DNA of 64,000 nt from Vigna angularis (Eukaryota; Streptophyta; Magnoliopsida; Fabales; Fabaceae): contig NC_068979.1 of assembly GCF_016808095.1 (NCBI RefSeq), positions 18,444,501-18,508,500 of the forward strand, read 5' to 3'. This document shows positions 25,087-35,520 of this stretch, one piece after another. The position numbers and the translations under genes are program-made. Under the pieces are notes generated by a model, which saw nothing but the letters and a program-made list of their open reading frames with translations, was not told the origin of the DNA and did not search any database. Numbering within the stretch: position 1 is the first letter of the stretch; each line of letters opens with the position of its first letter.

Positions 25087-25552
25087 AAGAGAAGATGATG
25101 GATAAGTTATTTACATTAGGAATATTATTGTAAGATCTAGGAAGTATGGTGTAGAGAGGAGTTGTTCAAATTATACTTAGTGTGTGTTCTTTAGAAAAAA
25201 TTTTCAATAGAAATTGATATGAAAATAAAATCAAAAGATAAAATGAATCAAGTTGCTTCCATAAGCTTTAAATGAATTTTTAAAACTTTTGGATACTAAT
25301 GTGCATATATACTTTTCAAGGCTTGCTAACATTTTAGCACTTGATGTGTGATATGAATAGGAAGAAAGCTGGTTAACGTTGAAGCACTTTACAGAAGCAA
25401 CGGAAATGGTGAGCTCATACCCTTCTTTAGTCTTGAGAGAATTTTTCAAGACACTTGAGGAAACAACATGATGGCAAGAGTTGAGGTGAACAAGGAGAAT
25501 ATACACTTAAGAATATTTGTACCTTCAGAATATTTGTACATTATTAATTATA

Positions 25553-26810
25553 GGTTTAATCATTCTCGTAGTCCCTATTTATGTTGGGTTGTCTTTCTTA
25601 TTTTTTTCCCAATTGGGTTCCTAAAAGTGAAATATTGAACCAATTGGCACCCTACCATTAAATTGGGTTAACGGAGTTAACTTTCAGGTGACGTGTCAGT
25701 ATGAGTTGGATTAATTTAATGATGTGGCATATGCAAAGGCTTTGAGGTGGAAAATGTTTAATTAAAAAATTAAAAAAAAAGGGTTTCTACAATTAAGATT
25801 GCATGTTCTTTTTACAGAGAAGACTTCATGATTTTGGATAACCAAAATCCAAAGGGAAAACCTTCCTAATGAAGCTCCCTCAATTTGAAGAGCAAGTAGA
25901 TCACAATGCCGAAAAAAAAAACCCAAAGCAGCACTTGAACTAGTGAGTGAAACAACAGCACAAACGAGCATAACGAAGGACTCTTGTTTAGTGTTCATGT
26001 CTCTGGCAGCCATGGCTAATTCAATCCCTGCAAACAACAAAAGCACCCCAAGAATCCCAATCAGAAACTCGCCCAAGATTCATTCGACGGAGTTCCTAAG
26101 CACCAAAGCAAGCACATGGAAGATAGTCGTGCAAACTGGGTTTCGCAATTAGGGTTTGCGTTGCAAATCGCAGCGGCGCTAATGGTTTTGTGTCACGAAG
26201 ATGGTGGAGGTGCGAATCAGTGAGGTGGAAGGCAAATGCGGATTTGGGCTTTCTATTGGACAAATCATGATGGCTCGCGTCTAGGTTTTGTAATGATGGC
26301 CATGGAGATTCAAATTAGGTGATTTGGGGCAGATTGCGATTAGGGTTCTTGAGTTTGTGAAATTTAGGATTGATTTTTGGGTTTCCTTTCGCAGGTTTGA
26401 TGCATAGGGAAGAAGATTTATGGGTGATGCTTAATTGCGCGAGGTTGTTGGTGTTTGGACGAGGATATTGTGATTGAAGCACGAAGGTGAAGGTTCGTGT
26501 GGTGGAGATTAGGTTACGCGTGATAAGATGGGTGGTGGCGCGTTGGTGTTTTGGGTGTTCCGAAGCGAGAATGGAGGATGGTCGTTTTTTTAGTTTTTTA
26601 ATTAAACATTTTCCACCTGAGAGGCTCTACTCATTAAATTAATCCATCTCACACTAACACGTCACCTGAAAATTAACCCATTAACCCAATTTAATGGCAA
26701 TGACCCAATTGCTTCAATTTTTCACTTTTAGGGATCTAATTGAAAAAAAAGAGAAACGAACATATTTGAGAAAACTCAACAAAAATAGGGACTATGATAA
26801 TGATTAAACC
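25553..26810. mobile_element. Pack-MULE with a captured molybdate-transporter fragment
   Basis: 1258 bp. Both ends begin GGTTTAATCATT and continue as long, diverged inverted repeats (sharing CACGTCACCTG/CAGGTGACGTG and GGAAAATGTTTAATTAAAAA). It is flanked by the perfect 9-bp duplication TTAATTATA (25544-25552 and 26811-26819). There is no transposase. It is nested in the AGO4-carrying CACTA element. The interior holds a C-terminal MOT1-like fragment on the minus strand and about 400 bp of GC-richer sequence that I do not recognise. Confidence 0.92.
25880..26076 (-). pseudogene. C-terminal fragment of a MOT1-type molybdate transporter
   Basis: Reads GILGVLLLFAGIELAMAARD, MNTKQESFVMLVCAVVSLT and SSAALGF. 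After a slip in a T-run it continues GIVIYLLFKLR. This matches the last two membrane segments of plant MOT1 proteins, sulfate-transporter-like permeases for molybdate. The T-run has shifted the frame and everything upstream of this end is missing, so it is non-functional cargo of the Pack-MULE. Confidence 0.75.
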
Positions 26811-27373
26811 TTAATTATATTAGAATTTTCAAATACTTGTTGGTCTTTTTTTAATTTTTAGTGTATTCATTTAATTATGTAAATAGTTTATAGCTATACA
26901 TCAACCTTCAGAATAAATTTTGTATCTAAATCCACTTTCTTTAGTGCAATCATCAAGATTGATACCTCAATTAGTTTATTATTAAACATTTAGATTATTT
27001 TGATTTATTATTAAATGTTTTTCTTTTTAATCAAATAATTTAAATTATAGAAAAAATTAAATTACTTGCATTACTCGCGGGTTTGAAAACTCCAACTACG
27101 CAAATTCAGAACCTACCGGTGATTTTACGCAACGCTCGCAAATACCGGCGATTTTTTACGAAACCCCCACAAATGACTGTAGTTTTTAGGAACCCTCGTA
27201 AGTAACAATGGTTTCTATAAAACCCTCGCAAGTAGCATTAGTTATACATAAAACTATTGAAAATATATCTCGACGATGGTTTTCCCAGTAGTTTTTCTAT
27301 TCGCAGGGAAGGTGTTTACCAGGGGTTAAACCGGTAATATAATTAAAAACCCTTGGTAAAATATAATATTTTT

Positions 27374-27696
27374 GGTTTAATGTTTCGGTAGGTCCCTATT
27401 TTCGTCCAGAATATCAAATAAGTCCCCTTCTTTTTCGACGTCTCAAATTGGCCGACCTCTAGACCGAGTATCCGCCATCAGGCCAACCACCAGGGTGTCA
27501 GCATGCCAACTTCCCTTACACATGTATACTGTCAGTATGCCACGTAACACCCTCCTTAACGACGTCTTTTCAATTTGACGGCAAACCTCTATTTGATTCA
27601 ATTTTACCAAAATAAGGACCCAATTGAGACGCCGAAAAAGAAAGGGATCTATTTGAGATTCTGGGTGAAAATAGGGATCTAAAGAGACATTAAACC
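27374..27696. mobile_element. Mutator-type MITE, 323 bp
   Basis: Ends GGTTTAATGT in inverted orientation, with related sequence running inward (GGTCCCTATTTTCGTCCAGA versus GATCCCTATTTTCACCCAGA). Perfect 9-bp duplication AATATTTTT at 27365-27373 and 27697-27705. Inserted only 15 bp from the right end of the CACTA element, whose terminus it nearly severs. Confidence 0.92.
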
Positions 27697-27914
27697 AATA
27701 TTTTTCTAGTGTCTTACATATACCAAACATATTATGAAGATCGAAGACTCTGATAAAAATATTTATTTAAGTTTTCATACGAATATTAATCATTTACAAA
27801 TACCTCGTACTACTAACATATTTAGTAAAATTAAAAATATTGTATTAGATAAAAAATAATAAAAAAATGACATCAGAATAATTAAGGTAATTATAGTGAC
27901 AATAACTAATAATG

Positions 27915-29168
27915 GTAATTCTTACCATTATCTGAGGTTCATTTTAGAGACAAAATCAGCTCCCCTTTAGCTTATTACTTGCTTAAAACCTCTCTTTTAT
28001 CTTGTTTTAATGTTATTTATATTTTGGACTACATTGATATAAATTCATCACTAATTCCCTTATTTTGTAGCTAATACTGTGCTTGGAAGAACCTCCACTA
28101 GTGTAGAGAATTGAACCAGCCACAAAAGCAACAAAATAACAAAAAGAAAGAGTTATGGAATGTTGCCGCTAGGCTACCGCTGAGCTACTGTCGGGCTACC
28201 GTTGAGTGATGAAAATCCAGAAATTGTCAAAATTTTGTGTCAGGACACCCCTTTAGGGGCACTGAGCACCACTTTCACTGATGTGGCAGATTGAGCTTAT
28301 TTAACCCTAAAACGTGAAGGGGTTTGGGTCTTTGGTAGTTTGGAGGCACGATTTCACTCAGAGGAGAGCTTGGAGGGTTGTTAGGGTTTCTAGGAACAAT
28401 GCCTTCTTCATCTTTGGGTTCTTCTTCTTCCATGGTTATTTTTTAAGCTTAAATGCTCTCCATGGTAATGGAGAGCTAAGCCCATCTTGTTAGGGTTAGT
28501 TGTAGCCTTTGAATCTTGTGTAATTGTTGAATGATTTGAATATCCTTTTCTATCAATTGCTAGTATTCTTGTTTCCAATCTTAAAGCTTGCATGTAATGG
28601 ATGCGTTCATGACTTGATTTTGGGGTTTCATAGGTTATGGAGACGTAAGATGGAACCTAGAACTGAAACAAGAGTCCTTGTGGTCATTGATTCTAGGAAT
28701 GGAAGATTATTCACATGCTGTCTTAATCCTAGCTCATTAATGCGGATTTTGCTTGTTAGGTTTTCCAAGAGATTGGAGTTTAATAAGAAAATCTAGGCTC
28801 TTTCACCTAAGGAATTAGGGCTAGAGTGTTTTTGTGGATTGACTTTAGTAAATTGATGTAGAGGAGGTGAATTTGGGTATACACAAGAGTGAATTGGTGA
28901 AAACTAATCTTAACATTGTCATTTCATACCATTTCTAGTCTCTTCCATTTCTAAGTGCCTTCAATACCAAAGTCCAACCTTGTAATTATTTGTTAATTTA
29001 TCTCTTTTCACTTGTTTGTCAATTGATATGTTGTTCTTGAGTCTAAATGAGTTGTTAATAGTGCAATTAACTAGTGTTACACGAGTCTCTTGGGAAACAA
29101 TACTTGGTTTTACCATTTTATATTTCTTGAACGATTTAGTACACTTGCCAATGAGTTAACAACAACAC
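27915..29168 (+). mobile_element. Probable solo LTR (same broad family as 41622-42883); left end unresolved
   Basis: The right-hand part ends CACTTGCCAATGAGTTAACA and is preceded by TTGGGAAACAATACTTGG, both closely matched at the end of the solo LTR 41622-42883. The internal order (CGCTGAGC motifs, TAGGGTT, a TTGAATGATT/TTGAATTGATT block, then the terminus) is also shared. I could not find a clear TG start or target duplication, so the left limit is approximate. No protein-coding part is present. Confidence 0.55.
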
Positions 29169-29843
29169 AACATAAATCAATAATAATAATAATAAGAATA
29201 ATGACATAAATGGGTGACTACAACAATAAAAATAATGATAATATTTGTGTTCATGGTGACAACCAATGAACAATAAATGCTTCATATACTTACCTTTAGA
29301 ACATTTATCTTACAATTTCCTTAATTTTGTTTTAATCAAATTTGCCCTGAATCCAATCATTAAATTAAAGTATATTTAATATTTTATTTCCTTAAACATA
29401 TTACTATAATTTATACTTGTTCTTGTGAAAGAAAAAAAGAATCGAAGAAATGAGTACAAAAGTTTTTGAAGGATGAATTTTTAGTTTCAAAGTCAAAATT
29501 ATCATTCTTTATAATGTTAAAGTTAAGCATGATAATTCAAAGGCTGTGTGAGAATTTTGGGACCAAGTGTGATCTTATTTGTTCTTGAATACTGATATTT
29601 TATTTCTATGTTTCATGTTTGTTATGGGTTTCCATCCATAACTTTTTCTAAGATTATACTTCTTGTTAGAAAAATGTTATTATCTTCATTTGAGACCAAA
29701 TACTCGATGAATTGTGTTGTTAGTAATAGGTCATCATTTATTGATTATCATTTAATCATTGGGCTTAAATTAAGTTGTTTTGTTGAATTACACAAGAGAT
29801 TAGGGCTTATAAAAGGACTTTAGATTCTTTTCATCTAAGAAAT
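29169..29843. other. AT-rich spacer without recognisable genes
   Basis: Contains an AAT-rich simple stretch near 29190 and chance ORFs only. Confidence 0.6.
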
Positions 29844-30220
29844 TAAGGTTTAGTTTTAAACCCTTTAGTTGTCCCTATTTATGTGAGGTTTTCCCATTTT
29901 GATCCCCTTCTTATTAGAATCCCCAATTGAGTCCTTATAAGTGGTAATTTGCATCAAATAAGCCCTTGCCGTTAAATTTCGTTAACGGGGTTAAGTTTTT
30001 GCACAAGTGGGATGATTACGTGTTTTTTTCTTGAAACGTGGCATGTTTAGAGTTTAAACATGGCATTTTGGAAGTTATTAAATTGAAATAATGTGATTTG
30101 TGAAATATATAGGATTTAGGGTTCTTTACCTTGCGCGAAGTCATTTGGGTTCTTCCTTTTTGAAGATTGGAAGCACTTGAAGTTTCGACAGTGGGGAGTG
30201 CGAAAGCAGAAGACGCAACA

Positions 30221-30685
30221 ATGTCGATGGGTCATTCATGTTCCTCTTCCACTTGCAATGAGTGTGGAAGAAAGCATTTGCAGTCTGTGAGCTCTCGTGG
30301 AGATGAAGGTTGGAGCAGGAATGATGCTTCGCTGATCTGCCATTGTGGAGAGAAGTCTGTGTTGAGGATTGGGAAAACCAGTAAGAATCGCAGCAAACAA
30401 TTCTGGGGTTGCCCTAGGTATAAGGTTGGAAGTGAAAATGGTAGATGCAACCACTTCAGGTGGTTTAGTGATTGTGAAATTGAAAAAAGTGTTAGCTGTA
30501 AGGTGCTGGAAGCAAATGATGAGAGGTTGGTGAAGAGCTTTGAAAATGAAAGTGATAAGAAGATAGTTGGTGTGCAGAAAGTTGTGATGGGTCTTCAAAG
30601 CTGGATGAAATTTTTGGTTGGGGTTGTTAGTGTTCTATGTGTGATGAACATCATTATAATTCCAATGTTGATGGGAAGAGCTTGA
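30221..30685 (+). CDS. GRF-type zinc-finger protein encoded by the MULE
   Basis: Uninterrupted 154-residue ORF from the ATG at 30221 (MSMGHSCSSSTCNECG). Upstream in-frame sequence lacks another ATG. Residues about 43-85 hold a GRF zinc finger: CHCGEKSVLRIGKTSKN, then QFWGCPRYK, then GRCNHFRWF. The likely zinc ligands are a Cys/His pair, the Cys of WGC, and Cys-Asn-His. An acidic/basic linker follows, and the C-terminus has a hydrophobic segment (FLVGVVSVLCVMNIIIIPML) that could span a membrane. Small GRF proteins with a tail helix are common in plant MULEs and related host genes. The family binds single-stranded nucleic acid in better-known members; the role here is unknown. It is the only clean ORF in the element. 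A near-cognate start at 30167 is possible but not needed. Confidence 0.75.
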   Translation: MSMGHSCSSSTCNECGRKHLQSVSSRGDEGWSRNDASLICHCGEKSVLRIGKTSKNRSKQFWGCPRYKVGSENGRCNHFRWFSDCEIEKSVSCKVLEANDERLVKSFENESDKKIVGVQKVVMGLQSWMKFLVGVVSVLCVMNIIIIPMLMGRA

Positions 30686-31195
30686 TAATTTAGGTATGTT
30701 TTGGTATTAGTTGTAGGGTTGATAATTTAGTTCTGTTTAATGTAGAGGTTGCAATGTATTTATGTTTTCTGCTATGAAGATGTATCAGTTTCAGATCTTT
30801 AATGAAATGATAATTTGGGAAAAATCAGTTGAATTGTTTACCCTTTAGTTTTGGTTTCATTTTGTTGTCAGCAGTTGCCCTATGTATAACATAACATGTG
30901 CATACAACCTGTAAAACAGTTCTCAATAAAACATACAAAATACTGTATTTCTCTTGGGGCCTAAGTAAACAGAACTTTAAGAGGAATTCAACTAAGGGCA
31001 AAATGATGATAAATAATAAGAGTAGCAATTGTATATTAATACCATTGAATAGTCATCCATTGTTCACACAAGTAGCAATATGTAGGATATTTTAGGCTAT
31101 TACATCAAACTTTCCCTATTACATGCATGTAAGATGATAAACACATGTCTGTAAGATGATAAACATCAAACTTTGCCCTATTACATTTGCTACTA

Positions 31196-34100
31196 CTAAA
31201 ACAGAGAATAATCTTCAACTCTGAAGTGGTTCTTCTCCATCTGCTTCACCCTCCGGTAATGAACTAGGTTATTGTCCCTCTTCCTGCACCTGGTTTCTCT
31301 TCGGTAGTTTTTTCTGTTGTGCCCCACTTCTCTACAAATGCCACATCTCTTCAGTAATCCCCCTTTTGACATTTTGGTGCTACTTTTCTTCAACTTCCAT
31401 TGCTCTAACCTCCTTTTCTTCTTAGGACGACCAGACATCTGTCTTGTTGATGGAGGCATGACATTTGAACTTTGGGTTACCTTCCAGAGGTTGTTTCCAT
31501 TAATGGGATATATAATGGAGGAATAAATTTCTTCATAGGTTGACTTTTGATAGCATACAGGTATGTAGTCCTCTGGATGTATGCTGAGAAACCTCATTGC
31601 TGCCAGTGCATGTACACAAGGTATTCCACTAATGCTCCATTTCCTGCACGAGCATGAATATTGATCTATATCCACCACAAACTTTTCCCCACTTTGGGAC
31701 ACATGTCTGACTTCAAATAGCCTTTGTGCAGACCAGCTGTCAATCAATAGGTAACATTAGTTTTTTACTATATAGGATAACATAAGCAAAGATATACATA
31801 TGTCATAAATGTTAGATACCTGGGAATCCAATTCATTGTTTGTAGTCCTTCCTTTTGTAGTCTACTCAGTATTTTTGGACAAATTGATGACTTAAATGAC
31901 ATTGCCCTTGACCTATTAGTGGCCCATCTCTTCATCATGTATAGTCTGATTTCCTCCAACATTGTAAAAATTGGTTTTGTCCTCGTATTTACCAGCACAC
32001 TATTAAAGGCTTCTAACATGTTATTAGTTAAAGTATCACATTGAGTTGCGGTTGTGAACCTTGATCTGGACCAAAACCTTCAATAAAGATGTATGTCACA
32101 CAAGAAATATGTTCAGTAATCAGAAAGTAAAAGTTAAGTAAAACTTATGTAAATCGAGAGTGTCAAACCTTGGAGGAATAGATAACAAGTGTCGAAAAAC
32201 ATCTTGGTTGACCTCTTTGATACATCTCATCTCGCTCTCCCATTTTTGTGGGTGGGTTGCTATAGCTGCCCTCCACATAAGCTTTTTCAGGTTCTTTCCA
32301 AGGAATTTCTTCTTGAAGTTGGCATATAAATGCCTTACACAAAATCTTTACAACTCCAAGAATAACATCTTGTACAGCTTGTAACAAACCCTGTGAATGA
32401 GTCATAAAAATGGTTAGATGGTATTGATTTCAATACATTTGTATAAGATAAAAGTCAATAATTATAATGGAAGATACCTTCTGTTGATCTGATATGATTG
32501 TAAGTGAAGAACACACCTCAGGTCCACCTAGGTATTCAATTAATAGCTCCATAAACCAAGTCCAAGTCTCTTTGTTCTCAACTTCTATGATCGCATACGC
32601 CAGTGGCAACATTTGGTCGTTTGCATCACGAGCCACAACAGTTAATAGCTCACCACGATGTCTGCCTTTCAAAAAGGCTCCATCAAGGCCAATGATTGGC
32701 CTGCATGAGACAAAGCTATCTTTGCATGCCTTTAGGCATGCGTAAAACCTCTTGAAGATTGATTTCCCATCATATGACTCAACTTTCACCTTGATTGTGG
32801 ACCCAGGATTTCTTCCTAATAGCTCATGAGCATAATCATAAATTCTACTATACTACTTACTGAAGGACCCAGCCACTTCGTCTGATGCATAGGCTTTGGC
32901 CCCGTAAGCCATGTTCTTAGATATTGCTATGTTCCATTTCCTAGTAATTTTATCTCTAATATCAACTCCCTTTACATTAGGATTCTCTCTCAATGTTTTT
33001 TCCAATTTTCTATTACACCATTTTGCATTGAATAGTCGCAACTTGTGTTCCCTACTACATGTATGCCTGTCAACCACAGTCCTTAGTTTCCATGACTTTA
33101 CTACATCCATGAAACCAAAATATGCCCTCCACGGACATTCTCCTTTTGATCCCAAACATTTAACCCTAATTCTTTTTTTATCATTTTCAACAAGTTTCAA
33201 AATTTTCCCATTCTCTATTACATAACTTTTGATGGCATCAAGGATGTCTTGTTTATCCACGAAATATGTTCCCACTTCCCACTTGAAATCAATCATTTTT
33301 TTGGCATAGTAAACGTACAAAAATGCCCATACCCTTCTTCATCCTCACTGTCCTCATCACTTATATTAGAAGAAGTTAAGTCCTCAGATTGTCATTCGTC
33401 ATTGAACCAACTAGAATCATTAATATCATCTTCTTCCATATCTGACTCAAACCCAAGTAAAACAGGTTCAACCTCAACCTCCAAATTACCAGAACTGTAA
33501 CTTACATCACACTGCACATTTATGTCTACTAACCCATCCTCACTATTCATCTAACCATCATCATCATCACGTGAGTACTCCAATCACAGACTTCTACTTC
33601 TATATCCTCCAAGTCCTGTACTTCTATTCTGTAAGCCTCACCATCTAACATATGACCCTCACCATGTTATGCTTCTATCCTCTCAGCCTCAACATCAGCT
33701 TCCTCAACCTCTATCATTTCTTCATGCACTTCATATGTTGTTGTCCTCTCAGCATCACCTTCCTGTGCTTCTATCCTCTCAACCTCAACATTAGCTTCCT
33801 CAACCTCTATCATTTCTTCATGCACTTCATCTGTTGTTGTCCTATCAGCATCACCTTCCTCAACTTCTATCCTCTCAGCCTCAACTTCTACTTCATCTGC
33901 TTCTGTCCTCTCAGCCTCAACATCAGCTTGTTGTCCCTCTATCCTCTCTTCCTGCACTTCATCTGTTGTTGTCCTCTCACCATCATCTTCCTCAATTTAT
34001 GTCCTCTCACCTTCAACATAAGTTTCCTCAACCTCTATCCTTTCTTCCTACACTACATCTGCTTTTGTCCTCTCAACATCTCCTTGATCAACCTCTATCC

Positions 34101-34631
34101 TCTCACCCTCATCTTCAGCTACTTGTGTCATCTCACCCTGACCAACATCTTCTGCTTCTATCGTCTCACCATCACCACTTACCCCCTCATCCAACTGTTG
34201 CCTCAAACCATCATCTATACCCTCAACAAATTGTGCCCCTCACCACCCTCATTCACCTGAGCTGCAACTTCCTCACCTCCCTCATCAATGTTGTATTCAA
34301 TCATGTCAATCACATCAGGTTGAGAGATAGTGTGCACAACATATAAATGAACGTGTCCATTTAAGTGAGCTAAATTGACCATATGCATGGCACCTACGTC
34401 ATCACACAATGCTTCTAGCCTATTATCTAATACAGGACCACATCCAACAGAAAACCACATATCCTTAAAACCATCGTACCCAAGACTTTTCACTACACTA
34501 ACTACAACAAAATAACTCCATAAGTCAGGATCAAAATACATTGTCTCACTTTTTCCTTCATACTTTAGGCACCTGTCATTCATGAACTTCCCCCATTGTG
34601 AATAACAACCTCTATATCGCCCATCACACAC
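31196..34631 (-). pseudogene. MURA-type MULE transposase, degraded
   Basis: Read on the minus strand from 34631. First comes a PB1-like N-terminal domain (ETMYFDPDLWSYFVVVSVVK, ALCDDVGAMHMVNLAHLNGH; 34631-34330). Next is a long acidic repeat region (34200-33650). Then the MuDR DNA-binding domain (33320-32870, with KRIRVKCLGSKGECPWRAYF) and the MULE catalytic domain (IIGLDGAFLKGRHRGELLTV and IISDQQK carry the first two acidic residues; a probable intron donor follows near 32480). Then VRHLYANFKKKFLGKN-like sequence (about 32350-32280). The C-terminal part (31747-31196) has a SWIM zinc finger (CSCRKWSISGIPCVHALAA) and a CCHC knuckle (CGICREVGHNRKNY, last Cys replaced). Stops occur in the acidic region and around 33310, and some joins need frameshifts. 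Two or more introns are plausible, but the coding region as a whole is disrupted. Confidence 0.9.
33650..34200 (-). repeat. Acidic tandem-repeat segment within the MULE transposase
   Basis: On the minus strand about a dozen diverged units, with a higher-order period near 87 bp, encode variants of VEEADVEAERIEAE and ERTTTDEVHEEMIE. The plus strand reads as CTCATCTTCC-like pyrimidine tracts; ORFs there are shadows. Stops interrupt it in places. Acidic linkers between the N-terminal domain and the DNA-binding domain are usual in plant MURA proteins, but this copy number is high. Confidence 0.8.
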
Positions 34632-35520
34632 AACACAATCAACAATATTCTAGACCTACAAATAAGCCTAAAACGACAAAAAATACCGCTTGTTAAAGTG
34701 ATAATGACAGAACAAACAAAGGGTTTAAAGATGGGGGACATGGGGGACCACAACCGCAATATGTAAACACCACATTTTCAAACAACCCCAACCTCACATT
34801 CGAAAAAACATCCCCAGATAACAACATAAACAATCGAATATTAAATTCATATCTATGTAAAGTACACATACTAACCTTCTAGTAAATTCCACTCCAACCA
34901 CTTCACGCACACCTACAACGACTTCGCCTTTGACGTCCAAACTCCAATCACGAACCTCCAAAGCCCTAATGAAGTATGTATCCTCTCCACTAAAGACTTC
35001 GCTTAAGCTTCCGATGCACTCTCCTCTCAGATTTGTAATCCCAATTTCAATTTGTTTGAACCCTAAATCCCATTTCAGATTTTCCTAATTTTATATTATT
35101 ACGTTCTACATAATTCCACGCATAATGACACGTTTAAACTCTAAACATGCCACGTTTCAAGAAAAAAACACGTAATTATCCCACTTGTGCAAAAACTTAA
35201 CCCCGTTAACGAAATTTAACGGTAGGGGCTTATTTGATGCAAATTACCACTCTTAAGGACTCAATTGGGGATTCTAATAAGAAGGGGATCAAAATGGGAA
35301 AACCTCACATAAATAGGGACAACTAAAGGGTTTAAACCTAAGGTTTAAGATAAATTTGATTATTGATATTAATGTTTAAAGTAAAAATATTTGTTTGAGT
35401 ATAACATTAGAAGAGAGAGGTGCTTAATTAAGTTTAACCTTAATATCTTTATTCTTTTGTACATATTCAATTAACTAGTTCATAATTTTGTGAGCCTTCA
35501 AATATTCATAATTATTTTTA

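Larger units (their letters stand above)
22508..27711. mobile_element. CACTA element with captured AGO4-like and sugar-transporter fragments
   Basis: The left end begins CACTATAAAAATAATGTAT. The right end on the minus strand begins CACTAGAAAAATATTATAT once the Mutator MITE sitting next to it (27374-27696) is ignored. The ends match at about 18 of the first 24 bases. The flanks carry the 3-bp duplication TCT (22505-22507 and 27712-27714). Subterminal repeats differ from those of the first CACTA: GGCGATTTTATTA at left, ACCCTCGCAAGTA and CCGGCGATTTTTTACG at right. No transposase was found; the cargo is host-gene sequence. It contains a Pack-MULE (25553-26810) and a MITE. Without these it would be about 3.6 kb. 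Confidence 0.85.
29853..35338. mobile_element. Mutator-like element (MULE), 5.5 kb, with MURA pseudogene and GRF zinc-finger gene
   Basis: Terminal inverted repeats begin GTTTTAAACCCTTTAG (left) and GGTTTAAACCCTTTAG (right, minus strand) and stay highly similar for roughly 200 bp, including CCGTTAACGGGG-type sequence and AAACGTGGCATGTTTAGAGT. Perfect 9-bp target duplication TAAGGTTTA at 29844-29852 and 35339-35347. Two convergent genes lie inside: a small GRF zinc-finger ORF on the plus strand near the left end, and the MURA transposase on the minus strand. The terminal repeats are so alike that insertion may be fairly recent, yet the transposase is broken. Confidence 0.95.

Noticed and set aside
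33652..34346. Long overlapping plus-strand ORFs (202 and 170 codons) rich in Leu/Pro/Ser
   Set aside because: They are the antisense of the acidic repeat array of the minus-strand MURA transposase; the repeat structure keeps several frames open.
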